Made by a program: the position numbers and the translations under genes. Positions 1 to 6,457 of a stretch of DNA of 55,249 bases are shown in pieces (within the stretch, counting starts at the first letter, position 1; each line of letters starts with the position of its first letter). This DNA is from a virus. Location of the stretch: positions 1 to 55,249 of IMG/VR virus record IMGVR_UViG_3300032296_001930; one strand, 5' to 3'. The notes below the pieces were generated by a model that was given only the letters and a program-made list of their open reading frames with translations, was not told the DNA's origin and did not search any database.

Positions 1-141
1 ACCAGTTGCCTGCTCCGGCTGCTCCAGCGCGGACTCAAGCGTGGCGATCAGATCGTTCAGTTGCACAGCGTCTATGTCGCGGCCACTACTCCACTTGCCC
101 AACGCCTCCAGCGCCTGCTGCGCTGCTTCTCGCAAGTTCAT
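1..141 (-). CDS. N-terminal part of small phage protein cut by window edge
   Basis: ATG at 141 opens a 47-codon frame that runs off the left edge. It begins MNLREAAQQALEAL and ends in a Glu/Pro/Gln stretch (ALEQPEQ). This is a recurrent hypothetical family in phages of betaproteobacteria, in which such a helical N-terminus is followed by a linker and a PVAW motif. The matching C-terminal half, beginning PEQPVAW, lies at the other window end (54976-55249). The start overlaps the stop of the upstream gene as ATGA, so it is translationally coupled and closes the leftward early operon. Function is unknown. Confidence 0.75.
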   Translation of the reverse strand, partial: MNLREAAQQALEALGKWSSGRDIDAVQLNDLIATLESALEQPEQATG

Positions 142-842
142 ACCACCTCCCTAATTGCGTAGTCGTGCCACACCACTCCCTTGCTCGGGTCTCCGACCTT
201 ACAGGGCTTCACCCAAACATTCTTCCCGCTCCTGAGCCTGCGTAGATGCCCTCTGCGGTCGTGCTGGCGGGGCGATGCATGGGTACCACCCTTGGACTCG
301 GATCGTGGCTTGGATGGCTCGATGTAGACCGTCGTCCAGTCGTAGGTAGGCGGCTTGCCTTGGGCGATCTTGCGCCGGTTGGTGAAGGTGTCCCGCACCA
401 CCGGCCTGTAGGCCGCGCACTGCTCGGACAACAGCCGGTACCAGTTCCCCACGAATCCCAGCACCATCTCGGCGTCCTTCTGGTCGATGTGGTCGCCCTC
501 CTGCAACGGGCCGTACTTGATCGACCCGTCGTCCAAGGCGTAGACCATCAGCGGCAACTTGCGCGGCATCTGGCCATACGGCCCCTTGTGAACGGCCAGC
601 ACGATCCCGTTCTCGGGGTTGTCCCCCACGGTGATCATCAGCATCTCGTAGGTCTCATGGGTCTTAGTCTTTCCCTGCCAGACCACGACGCACTTCTCGA
701 AGGGCGGCCGGTACTCTTGCAGCCAGTTCTGATCGACCGTGCTCTGGTCGAGCGTGCCGGAGACATCGAACCACTGCGTGTCGGTGATGTCGAAGTCGGA
801 CTCGGTCATCCACTTGATCGTGGATCGGATAAGGGGGGTCAT
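138..842 (-). CDS. conserved phage hypothetical protein (234 aa)
   Basis: Start is ATG at 842, preceded by a strong GAGGAGGGG ribosome site; the longer open frame upstream lacks one. The protein has an acidic N-terminal half rich in aromatics. The basic C-terminus has Ser, Lys and His clusters (ASPRQHDRRGHLRR, GKNVWVKPCKVGD) of the kind seen in early phage proteins that may bind nucleic acid. I recognise the C-terminal pattern from other phages but know no function. It overlaps both neighbours by ATGA. Confidence 0.75.
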   Translation of the reverse strand: MTPLIRSTIKWMTESDFDITDTQWFDVSGTLDQSTVDQNWLQEYRPPFEKCVVVWQGKTKTHETYEMLMITVGDNPENGIVLAVHKGPYGQMPRKLPLMVYALDDGSIKYGPLQEGDHIDQKDAEMVLGFVGNWYRLLSEQCAAYRPVVRDTFTNRRKIAQGKPPTYDWTTVYIEPSKPRSESKGGTHASPRQHDRRGHLRRLRSGKNVWVKPCKVGDPSKGVVWHDYAIREVV

Positions 843-1045
843 GCGCCCCTCCTCTCGGCCACCTTGACGGCGATGTCGCCCTCGGCCATATGCCACATCA
901 GACGCAGCAGGAACTCCTGAGACATCTTCGAGGTGTCGATGTGGAGGTGGGCCTCCTGCGCCACGATCATGCCGTCCACGATGCGCTTGGGGTTGCGGTA
1001 CACCACCGTGGACTCGTAGACATCGAACCGGGCGTGCTCGTTCAC
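839..1045 (-). CDS. small hypothetical protein (68 aa), GTG start
   Basis: The product starts VNEHARFDVYESTVVYR. The start is a GTG inside a GTGA overlap with the preceding stop codon. The open frame extends further upstream, but that part is only the antiparallel shadow of the previous gene. It ends with an ATGA overlap onto the next gene. No recognisable domain; part of the tightly coupled early operon. Confidence 0.65.
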   Translation of the reverse strand: MNEHARFDVYESTVVYRNPKRIVDGMIVAQEAHLHIDTSKMSQEFLLRLMWHMAEGDIAVKVAERRGA

Positions 1046-1242
1046 GCCTGCGCTCCGGTGGCCAGCACGCGATTGATGGCCTCGACCATCTTGCGGGCCT
1101 GATCGAAAGTCAGGGTGCAGTTCGCACCGCCGCCGCTGACCTGAATCGACAACCACAACTCGTTGTCGTCGTACTTGTCCACGAAAACCACGCGCTCGAA
1201 TCCGTCGGCGGTCTCAATACGGGTCTGAAGATCTTCGCTCAT
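1042..1242 (-). CDS. small hypothetical protein (66 aa)
   Basis: It starts MSEDLQTRIETADGFERVVF and is predicted as a short alpha/beta protein with no known domain. The start at 1242 follows the shared leader AACAGCGAAtGGAG. A promoter-like sequence lies 30-65 bp upstream. This makes it the first gene of a leftward transcription unit (1242 to 1 and beyond). Confidence 0.7.
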   Translation of the reverse strand: MSEDLQTRIETADGFERVVFVDKYDDNELWLSIQVSGGGANCTLTFDQARKMVEAINRVLATGAQA

Positions 1243-1274
1243 TTGTCGCTCCATTCGCTGTTGATGATGATGTA

Positions 1275-1305
1275 AGTATACATGAAACTTGGAAGGGGGT
1301 GTCAA
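1275..1305 (-). promoter_or_regulatory. early promoter, 19-bp spacer class (copy A)
   Basis: On the minus strand TTGACA (1300-1305) and TATACT (1275-1280) are separated by 19 bp. The spacer begins with a C run and ends in TTTCATG. Copies B and C share the geometry, the C run and the TTTCA block. It lies directly upstream of the gene starting at 1242. Confidence 0.55.
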
Positions 1306-1571
1306 TCCCAATAATCGTCGCGGCTGCCTTCCATGGCCTCGAAGATTTCTTCGTCGATGCGGCTCTCGTCTTCGCGGCTCATCTTGCGCTCCAGCCACGG
1401 GGCCTTGCGGCCGCGGCGGTCAAGCACCACCCAACTGCCGCAACCGCCCTCGGCGGGGTAGCAGCGCTCGGGAGGGCCGGAGACCTGAGCAGGGACATAA
1501 GCCTCCCAATCAGTGACACCGATGAGGCAGGGGATGCCTGCCACGCGGGATTCGATTTCGGCGATGTACAT
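1302..1571 (-). CDS. hypothetical protein (89 aa)
   Basis: The product begins MYIAEIESRVAGIPCLIGVTD and ends in an acidic, Asp/Glu-rich helix (SREDESRIDEEIFEAMEG). Two Cys near the middle (ERCYPAEGGC) could bind metal or form a pair. The ATG at 1571 follows a GGGGG ribosome site. The last codons overlap promoter copy A, so termination of this unit and the start of the next are adjacent. I do not recognise the family. Confidence 0.65.
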   Translation of the reverse strand: MYIAEIESRVAGIPCLIGVTDWEAYVPAQVSGPPERCYPAEGGCGSWVVLDRRGRKAPWLERKMSREDESRIDEEIFEAMEGSRDDYWD

Positions 1572-1584
1572 GGCAGCCCCCTGA

Positions 1585-1899
1585 TCAGAAGTTGTAGTCG
1601 TAGAACTTGACGGGCTTGTCGCTCAGGCCGAAGCGGCGGCCGTACTTGTCTTGCCAGCCCTTCTTCGCGCTCAGGCGGATGCGGATCACCGGATTGCTCT
1701 CGTTGCTGGTGATGAACCACTTCTGGTCACGCTGGTTGGAGCAGTGGGCGGCGAACCCGCCGACATGGAACTCCAACTTCACGCTCTCGTCGCGCTCGGT
1801 GTCCATCTCGCGGATCTCAATGGTCTTGTCGCTGATCACGCGCACGACCTCGTAGGGGGTCACATCGCTGTAGCCGTAGTGGTTTGCGTATTGGTTCAT
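1585..1899 (-). CDS. conserved phage hypothetical protein (104 aa)
   Basis: The sequence begins MNQYANHYGYSDVTPYEVVRV and has alternating charged beta-strand-like segments (TIEIREMD, VKLEFHVGGF). It looks like a compact beta-rich protein. The start at 1899 has the shared leader AACAGCGAAGGA and promoter copy B upstream, so it opens its own unit. A basic C-terminal half (RIRLSAKKGWQDKYGRRFG) is compatible with nucleic-acid contact, but this is speculative. Confidence 0.7.
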   Translation of the reverse strand: MNQYANHYGYSDVTPYEVVRVISDKTIEIREMDTERDESVKLEFHVGGFAAHCSNQRDQKWFITSNESNPVIRIRLSAKKGWQDKYGRRFGLSDKPVKFYDYNF

Positions 1900-1949
1900 G
1901 GTCTCTTTCCTTCGCTGTTAGTCGGCACCACCGTGGTGTCGATGGTGTA

Positions 1950-1980
1950 ATTCTAACTGAAATCTGGAGGGGGTCATCAA
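1950..1980 (-). promoter_or_regulatory. early promoter, 19-bp spacer class (copy B)
   Basis: Minus strand: TTGATG (1975-1980), 19-bp spacer, TAGAAT (1950-1955) followed by TACACC. The spacer has five C's and GATTTCA. The downstream leader up to 1899 ends with AACAGCGAAGGA. The intergenic stretch 1900-1993 holds nothing else I can recognise. Confidence 0.6.
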
Positions 1981-1993
1981 CTTAGGACAAACC

Positions 1994-2185
1994 CTAATGC
2001 GGATGCTTGATTTCGGCCGGGGTCGGCGGCTGAAGGTAGCCCAGCAGACGCACTAGCACCATGGCCTCGTGCGGGGGCAGCGTGAGCAGGTACTGCTTGA
2101 TCTCGTGGATCAGGTAGTCGCAGCCGTTGTCGAACCCGGCGATGTACTCGCTCATGACGGTCTCTGGCGCGTGCTGTGGTCTCAT
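1994..2185 (-). CDS. small hypothetical protein (63 aa)
   Basis: The start at 2185 follows a GAAGGGGG ribosome site within the end of the upstream gene; an internal ATG at 2155 is an alternative. The product is helical with a Leu-rich middle (HEIKQYLLTLPPHEAMVLVRLL) and no domain I can name. It is the last gene of the unit that starts at 3075. Confidence 0.6.
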   Translation of the reverse strand: MRPQHAPETVMSEYIAGFDNGCDYLIHEIKQYLLTLPPHEAMVLVRLLGYLQPPTPAEIKHPH

Positions 2186-2187
2186 GG

Positions 2188-2625
2188 CTATCTACCCCCT
2201 TCCTCTCTCAGAAAATCGGTTCCTGCGGCCGTTACGGCCCATACCGCGGCCTTCTTGCGGTGCGCGGTCATCCTGCGCTCGCCGGTGTCCTTCACCAGCC
2301 CCTTGTTGGCCAGCGTCACCCGGCAGGGCCGGTACGAGTTGCCGTCCATCCGCATCACGCTCTGGCCCTCCTCGTCGGTCAGGCCGTCGGCGTGGCGGGA
2401 CAGGGCCACCAGCACCGCCCGGGTGGAGCGGCCAAACTTCGGCGCGACTTCGGCGGCAGCCTCCCGGCTGGTCTCACTGTGCCGCTGGTGCGGCGGCAGG
2501 GTGCCCGGGTTCAGATCGGCCTCGATCAGAGCCACGCGGGTCTTGATGGCGTCGGCCACGAAGATGTCGTTGGTGCGGATGCTCTTGAGTTCAACGAGCA
2601 CCATGCGAAGGGTTCTGCGACTCAT
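2188..2625 (-). CDS. winged-helix-like DNA-binding protein (145 aa)
   Basis: The ATG at 2625 overlaps the upstream stop as TGATG; the longer frame upstream is the shadow of the neighbour. The second half resembles a MarR-type winged helix. A helix pair (TRAVLVALSRHADGLTDEE) is followed by a recognition-like helix (RPCRVTLANKGLV) and a two-strand wing with basic residues (TGERRMTAHRKKAAVWAV). The first 50 residues are helical and may dimerise. It could regulate early promoters, or it may be one of the replication-associated wHTH proteins common in phages. No ligand site is evident. Confidence 0.6.
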   Translation of the reverse strand: MSRRTLRMVLVELKSIRTNDIFVADAIKTRVALIEADLNPGTLPPHQRHSETSREAAAEVAPKFGRSTRAVLVALSRHADGLTDEEGQSVMRMDGNSYRPCRVTLANKGLVKDTGERRMTAHRKKAAVWAVTAAGTDFLREEGGR

Positions 2626-2906
2626 CACTTGCTCCAGTGGTTCTCGCAGATATCCCCCGCGGCGATCCAGAGGATGCGCTGAAGGTTCTGCGGGTGATCG
2701 GCCAGTTCGGTCTCGTCCCAAGCCCCGTACTCGCGAAGTTCGTTTCGCAGAGACTCGGGGTCGATCTTCTCCAGTTGCCTTCGGATGCTGCGCTCGTTGG
2801 AGAGCGCCAGCACATCGTCGTCGCACGGGCCGGGGTGCGTGCAGGACTGCGCCTGCTTCAAGGTCATCTGGATCTCAATGCGGCCATGGGTTGATGTGAA
2901 CCACAT
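2625..2906 (-). CDS. conserved phage hypothetical protein (93 aa)
   Basis: A short two-part protein. The N-terminus (IEIQMTLKQAQSCTHPGPCDDD) contains two Cys and one His and could hold a metal. The C-terminal helical part (LRNELREYGAWDETELADH) recurs in many phage early regions. Function is unknown. It overlaps the wHTH gene downstream as TGATG, suggesting joint expression. Confidence 0.7.
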   Translation of the reverse strand: MWFTSTHGRIEIQMTLKQAQSCTHPGPCDDDVLALSNERSIRRQLEKIDPESLRNELREYGAWDETELADHPQNLQRILWIAAGDICENHWSK

Positions 2907-2907
2907 A

Positions 2908-3075
2908 TCACTCCTCCGCGGCCGGTTGCTCTGGCTCCTCGCGGGAGATCACGACGAAGTCGCCCGTGTGCCGGTAGGTCTCGATCTCGCACTTGTTGAA
3001 GTTGGTGCTCATGCGCTGGTTGATGATCTCCAGCACCAGTTGCTCGACTTCGGCTTTGGTCATGATGACTTTCAT
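2908..3075 (-). CDS. small hypothetical protein (55 aa)
   Basis: The start is set at ATG 3075 because it follows the leader AACAGCGAAAGGA; the extended frame upstream would run through a terminator. The product begins MKVIMTKAEVEQLVLEIINQR, an amphipathic helix, and ends in a Glu/Pro tail. Function unknown. It is the first gene after the hairpin at 3104-3117, so it either has its own promoter or is reached by read-through. Confidence 0.65.
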   Translation of the reverse strand: MKVIMTKAEVEQLVLEIINQRMSTNFNKCEIETYRHTGDFVVISREEPEQPAAEE

Positions 3076-3096
3076 TTCGCTTTCCTTTCGCTGTTG

Positions 3097-3117
3097 AAAA
3101 AAAGGGGCCGAAGCCCC
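3097..3117 (-). terminator. intrinsic terminator with UUCG loop
   Basis: In the minus sense GGGGC-TTCG-GCCCC is followed by seven T's (3097-3103). It ends the gene 3123-3425 and is one of four UUCG-capped hairpins in the window. Confidence 0.8.
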
Positions 3118-3122
3118 GGGGT

Positions 3123-3425
3123 TCACTTGCTGGTGACCTTGATCGAGAACACCGCGGCGGTCTTGGTGTGCTCGGCGATCAACTCGGCCGGGATGTTCAT
3201 GGCCTTAGCCACGGCCTTCCAGTCAACCGTCGAGCGGTTGGTCTCGATGTAGGTGGCCTTGAAGAGGTCACCCTCGAACGACTTCTGACCAGACAGGCTG
3301 GCCTCATCCTTGAGGGCGTCCGTCATGGCGTCGTATTCCTTGGTCAGGTCGGCGATCTGCGCCTTGAGTTGGCCCAGACGGTCGATGCTGATGTCGTTGC
3401 TGCCGGTGGTGATGGTGGTGTTCAT
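3123..3425 (-). CDS. conserved phage coiled-coil protein (100 aa)
   Basis: The N-terminal half is a predicted coiled coil (LGQLKAQIADLTKEYDAMTD). A compact region containing FKATYIETNRSTVDW and a C-terminal HTKTAAVFSIKVT follow. This architecture is a recurrent small early protein in phages of Proteobacteria and has no proven role that I know. The start at 3425 has the shared leader AACAGCGAAAGGA and promoter copy C; a terminator follows at once. It is therefore a single-gene unit, which suggests high early expression. Confidence 0.75.
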   Translation of the reverse strand: MNTTITTGSNDISIDRLGQLKAQIADLTKEYDAMTDALKDEASLSGQKSFEGDLFKATYIETNRSTVDWKAVAKAMNIPAELIAEHTKTAAVFSIKVTSK

Positions 3426-3475
3426 GTTCGCTTCCTTTCGCTGTTAGACGCTATCGAATTGATCGCGTTGGTGTA

Positions 3476-3506
3476 ATTCTATGTGAAATCCACGGGGGTG
3501 TGTCAA
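3476..3506 (-). promoter_or_regulatory. early promoter, 19-bp spacer class (copy C)
   Basis: Minus strand: TTGACA (3501-3506), 19-bp spacer with CCCCC and GATTTCA, and TAGAAT (3476-3481) followed by TACACC. This is the best-matched member of the promoter family. Confidence 0.65.
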
Positions 3507-3838
3507 GCCCCCACAGAAATGAAGGTCTTTAGTTGTGGCGGCAGGGGGCCGTACTGCTCCTCCAGCAGGGCGGCGGTGTCCCTGAGCAGGTCTCGCTCGT
3601 CGTAGCCGTAGTGCTTGGGGAACCCTTTCGTGCCGAGGCCGTGCAGGCCCGTCTTGCCCCTGTGGTGCTCTGGGCATAGTGGGATGACCTCCCAGTGGCT
3701 GGAGCGCCTTCCAGCCCCCGTTCCGGCCCTCAGGTGGTGGATCTCCGCCGGGGTGCCCGGGTGACCCATGCGGCGGCAGACCGCGCAGCCCAGTTCGGCC
3801 ACGCGGCCAAGGTGTTTTTTCTCAGCCAGCGTGGTCAT
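3503..3838 (-). CDS. Ref-like HNH nuclease (RecA-dependent recombination enhancer family)
   Basis: The product (111 aa) has a Cys-x-x-Cys (GCAVCRR), an IHHLR motif and a CPEHH-GKTGLHG stretch. This is the metal-binding HNH arrangement of phage P1 Ref, a RecA-dependent nuclease that enhances recombination. The final helix is ordinary and there is no long disordered N-terminus as in P1 Ref, so this is the nuclease core only. The ATG at 3838 overlaps the upstream stop (ATGA). Together with RusA and the exonuclease on the other strand it completes a recombination toolkit. Confidence 0.8.
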   Translation of the reverse strand: MTTLAEKKHLGRVAELGCAVCRRMGHPGTPAEIHHLRAGTGAGRRSSHWEVIPLCPEHHRGKTGLHGLGTKGFPKHYGYDERDLLRDTAALLEEQYGPLPPQLKTFISVGA

Positions 3839-4281
3839 TTCGGCAACTTCCACTCAATGACGGGTTTTGAGGTGTCGTTGTTGAACTCACAGGTCAACTC
3901 AACCGCCTCGTAGGCGCTTTTGCCGAGATACATGGCCATGATCGCAAAGTCGCGACCGGAGCCGATGGCGTAGAAGGGCAGACCGATTCGCATCCAGACG
4001 CCAGTGCCGTGGTGATATGCCGCATCCTTGATGACCAAAAGGAGCGAGGGGTCGTTCTCCTTTTCCTTGAAGTCCGGATACCCAAGTTCAATCACCTCGG
4101 CGGCCGTCATGTTGGCCACCTTGCGCTGGTACTTCAGGATCAGCGGCCAATCTCCCGCCCCGCCCAGTAGAAAATCCTTGCCCCTCATCACCTTGCATGG
4201 CTCGTACTGCTTGAGTCCCCAGCCATCAGTTCTCAAGGTGTCACAGGCCACATTCTTTCCATCCCATGCCACTGTGGTCAT
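3835..4281 (-). CDS. HslV/proteasome-like Ntn-hydrolase family protein (148 aa)
   Basis: It starts MTTVAWDGKNVACDTLRTDG, which fits the first strands of HslV-type Ntn hydrolases, whose N-terminal Thr is the nucleophile after Met removal. A late AIGSGRDFAIMAMYLGKSA block matches the conserved AIGSG plus helix of HslV and 20S beta subunits. No HslU-like unfoldase is in the window. In phages such proteins may act as simple peptidases or inactive mimics. Start chosen at ATG 4281, overlapping the upstream stop (TGATG). The family call is fairly secure, the activity is not. Confidence 0.7.
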   Translation of the reverse strand: MTTVAWDGKNVACDTLRTDGWGLKQYEPCKVMRGKDFLLGGAGDWPLILKYQRKVANMTAAEVIELGYPDFKEKENDPSLLLVIKDAAYHHGTGVWMRIGLPFYAIGSGRDFAIMAMYLGKSAYEAVELTCEFNNDTSKPVIEWKLPK

Positions 4282-4505
4282 CAGTCGTTCCTTTCCTTGG
4301 CCCACTCGTTGCGGATCGCCGCCACCCAGCCCGCTTGGAAGTGACGGCGCACCTCCTCATCGCTGGCCGTGCGTGGTGCGCCCGGGTTGTCGAGGTAGTC
4401 GTTAAACGCATCCTCGAAGGACTTCACGCGCACCGGGCGCGGCAACTTCTCAATCTGTCGTTTCTCCATCTCAATCCATGCCTCTTCTTCTGGGTCGTCA
4501 ATCAT
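4281..4505 (-). CDS. small acidic hypothetical protein (74 aa)
   Basis: The product begins MIDDPEEEAWIEMEKRQIEKL. ATG 4505 was chosen over a GTG at 4514 because GGGAGG lies at proper distance. It is charged and helical, ending AAIRNEWAKERND. It is embedded in the coupled early operon and I do not recognise it. Confidence 0.65.
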   Translation of the reverse strand: MIDDPEEEAWIEMEKRQIEKLPRPVRVKSFEDAFNDYLDNPGAPRTASDEEVRRHFQAGWVAAIRNEWAKERND

Positions 4506-4704
4506 TTGCGCCACCCTCCCGGTTGATCTTGAACCGGTAGTCGTTGCGGTACTCGGTGGGCGGCTTGAAACCGTGTCGCTTCCATGTCGCCATCACATCT
4601 GAGCCGTGCGTCCATGGCTTGCCCCACAGAGTCGTTGGCTCGCGGTCTTGCTTAGAAGCCGCTCGCATGGTGTCGTCGATCAGAATCAATTTCTTGGGTT
4701 TCAT
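4498..4704 (-). CDS. small hypothetical protein (68 aa)
   Basis: It begins MKPKKLILIDDTMRAASKQD. ATG 4704 sits 7 nt after an AGGA ribosome site, and an earlier GTG (4716) is less well placed. It is basic with a central Trp-rich stretch (TTLWGKPWTHG). It overlaps the next gene by 8 nt in another frame. No domain recognised. Confidence 0.6.
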   Translation of the reverse strand: MKPKKLILIDDTMRAASKQDREPTTLWGKPWTHGSDVMATWKRHGFKPPTEYRNDYRFKINREGGAND

Positions 4705-4712
4705 GTTCGTCC

Positions 4713-5036
4713 TCACAGAGTTGCTTTACCTTCGGCGCGGTTGGTGGCCTCCATCGAGCGCCACACCTCGATGCGGGCCTGCGCCGCTACAAGGCCCCAG
4801 CGGATCTCCTCCTCCACTTCTACGGCGGCCTTCAGACCCTTGAGCAGTTCCACATACTCGGGATCTGAGTACGCCTCGCGCTCCTGCGCGTTGACTGCGT
4901 TCTCCAGTGATCGCTTCATGATGATGGCCTTGAGGGACTTTCGATATTCCTCAAGGTAGATGCGCTCGGCCTTGGCCTTGGCGTAGCGCTTGCCGTGCTT
5001 GAAGATGTACTCGATGGCCAGTTCTGGGTTCTCCAT
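4713..5036 (-). CDS. conserved phage coiled-coil protein (107 aa)
   Basis: The protein is almost wholly helical. It begins MENPELAIEYIFKHGKRYAKA, followed by a long charged helix with heptad spacing (EEYRKSLKAIIMKRSLEN). The C-terminal helix ends in ARIEVWRSMEATNRAEG. This family is common in phage early regions of betaproteobacterial and marine phages and has no established role. Its start overlaps the upstream stop (TGATG). Confidence 0.75.
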   Translation of the reverse strand: MENPELAIEYIFKHGKRYAKAKAERIYLEEYRKSLKAIIMKRSLENAVNAQEREAYSDPEYVELLKGLKAAVEVEEEIRWGLVAAQARIEVWRSMEATNRAEGKATL

Positions 5037-5209
5037 CAGCCAACCTCCTTCAGCAGGTCTGCAAGGTTGCTGAAGTCACGCTCCTCCCACTCCCTTGAAG
5101 ACCGCTCACTCATGGTGCCCTTCTGCAATCGGGTCAGCCTCTGGCGTTCTTGCCGGATCATCTTTTTTACCTCGTCGATTACTCGCTGCTGCTCTTCTCT
5201 TGTCAACAT
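5036..5209 (-). CDS. small charged hypothetical protein (57 aa)
   Basis: ATG 5209 follows AAAAAGGAGAAAG, a strong ribosome site. The product MLTREEQQRVIDEVKKMIRQ and what follows form a basic amphipathic helix. Its first 104 nt are shared, in another frame, with the 3' end of the gene at 5106-5363. Confidence 0.6.
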   Translation of the reverse strand: MLTREEQQRVIDEVKKMIRQERQRLTRLQKGTMSERSSREWEERDFSNLADLLKEVG

Positions 5210-5363
5210 CACTTTCTCCTTTTTCTCGTTGCCACAACATTGCGTCGGCCTGATCAAAAGCGGCCGCTGCGATGCTCCTTGCATCCATGTTGGCGTTGCG
5301 CGTCATCAGCGCAGACATCGCAAACATGGCGTAGATGTCTCTGAGTTCTGGCTCTGGATTCAT
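5106..5363 (-). CDS. conserved phage hypothetical protein with overlapping tail (85 aa)
   Basis: The N-terminus (MNPEPELRDIYAMFAMSALM ... FDQADAML) matches a small phage family that usually ends soon after the ADAML motif. Here the frame continues for about 40 more residues, basic and Ala-rich, over the start of the next gene. Either the extension is real or translation effectively matters only for the first half. The start overlaps the upstream stop (ATGA). Confidence 0.65.
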   Translation of the reverse strand: MNPEPELRDIYAMFAMSALMTRNANMDARSIAAAAFDQADAMLWQREKGESDVDKRRAAASNRRGKKDDPARTPEADPIAEGHHE

Positions 5364-5572
5364 TGCAGTTCTCCCATGAGCGCCTCACCGGCCGCGTCGG
5401 GGAACCTCGCACCCCATGCGGCCACTTGCAGGACATCCATCTTCTCCATGAAACCGTCTACCGCACCGATGCGGTACTCGATCTCACCGTTACTCGTCAG
5501 CACCCTGACGATGCCCACCGTGCCCTTGGCACCCGTGAACCAGATCCAGTTGAGCGGTCGGGATTCATTCAT
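5360..5572 (-). CDS. small hypothetical protein (70 aa)
   Basis: It starts MNESRPLNWIWFTGAKGTVG within an ATGA overlap after rusA. It looks like a compact alpha/beta protein (GIVRVLTSNGEIEYRIGAVD). It follows the Holliday junction resolvase directly, so it may be co-expressed with recombination functions. No family recognised. Confidence 0.65.
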   Translation of the reverse strand: MNESRPLNWIWFTGAKGTVGIVRVLTSNGEIEYRIGAVDGFMEKMDVLQVAAWGARFPDAAGEALMGELQ

Positions 5573-5916
5573 TCGATCACCTCAATTCGTACCTTGACCA
5601 TCCCACCGATCTCTGGTGCCCAGTAGATCCGCAGGTCTTGGATCTGCTCGTCGTCCTCGAACACACCGGCGTGCGCCAGCCCGTCCAGCACCGCCTTGAG
5701 CAGGTTGTCCAGATCCCTGCGCCTGCGGTCTGGCCGGAACGCTTCGATCTCCACCCGCAGGGGTTTCTCGAAGTGCTTGGCAGCCCGCTGGATCAGCACC
5801 TGATCTGCGACCGCCTTGCGGTACTCGCGGCCCTTCTCGCTCAGGATCGAGCGGCCGTTGAACACGCGCCAGTAAGTGTTGACCGTCGGCGGCCAAGGCA
5901 GAGTGACTTCAATCAT
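5569..5916 (-). CDS. rusA: RusA-type Holliday junction resolvase
   Basis: 115 aa, close to the usual 120 for RusA. It begins with the conserved LPWPPTVNTYWR strand. It contains RRRDLDNLLKAVLDGL (residues 65-80) and GVFEDDEQI, which carry the acidic residues expected for metal-dependent cleavage of four-way junctions. Such enzymes resolve recombination or replication junctions before packaging. ATG 5916 overlaps the preceding stop (ATGA). The longer open frame upstream is not coding. Confidence 0.93.
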   Translation of the reverse strand: MIEVTLPWPPTVNTYWRVFNGRSILSEKGREYRKAVADQVLIQRAAKHFEKPLRVEIEAFRPDRRRRDLDNLLKAVLDGLAHAGVFEDDEQIQDLRIYWAPEIGGMVKVRIEVIE

Positions 5917-6167
5917 TGGCGCTGGCTCGGAATGCGGTTGAGGATCTCCGCGGCCAACTCCGGGTACCCGGCCAGATCCGCCATCTCCGCGCACGCTTGG
6001 CGCTCGATGAAGATCGCCTGCTTGCTGGTCTGAATGGCAATGGCCATGATCTCGGCCTTGGCCTGCGCCAGCGCCTCCTCGAACTCCTTCTGGGTGTACA
6101 GGGTCTGGCCCGCACCCTGACCCAACAGGAATCGCTTTTGGAAGTCGGACAGTTCTACTTTGCTCAT
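5913..6167 (-). CDS. small helical hypothetical protein (84 aa)
   Basis: ATG 6167 follows GAGGAGAGAG. The product starts MSKVELSDFQKRFLLGQGAG and is mostly one long helix rich in Ala, Glu and Ile. It is coupled to rusA downstream by ATGA. No domain recognised. Confidence 0.6.
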   Translation of the reverse strand: MSKVELSDFQKRFLLGQGAGQTLYTQKEFEEALAQAKAEIMAIAIQTSKQAIFIERQACAEMADLAGYPELAAEILNRIPSQRQ

Positions 6168-6439
6168 TTCTCTCTCCTCGATGGGCATTCGCGCCCTTGG
6201 TTGCAGTTTTGATTGCACGGCGGACACTCACCTCCAGTCGCCATGCTCTCCGCGATTTCCCTTACTCCACTGGTCTCGAACATCTTGTTCCAGCCGTGAG
6301 TTCGGATGAAGTTCATTCCATCCCTTGTGATGTCGGCCAGTGTGGTCACGGTAACCATTGAGCCATCGGTATGCACCATCACGATCTTCAATGCGCTTTT
6401 TGATGACCCATCGAACGAGACAACGGTGGCGATGTTCAT
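6164..6439 (-). CDS. hypothetical protein with C-terminal Cys cluster (91 aa)
   Basis: Start at ATG 6439 (GGAGAG upstream); a GTG at 6445 is possible. The N-terminal half is beta-rich (ATVVSFDGSSKSALKIVMVH). The C-terminus carries four Cys in CPPCNQNCNQGREC, a plausible zinc-binding knuckle. It lies directly downstream of the helicase gene, so a role near replication is possible but unproven. Confidence 0.65.
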   Translation of the reverse strand: MNIATVVSFDGSSKSALKIVMVHTDGSMVTVTTLADITRDGMNFIRTHGWNKMFETSGVREIAESMATGGECPPCNQNCNQGRECPSRREK

Positions 6440-6457
6440 CTTCACCCTCTCCTTCCA

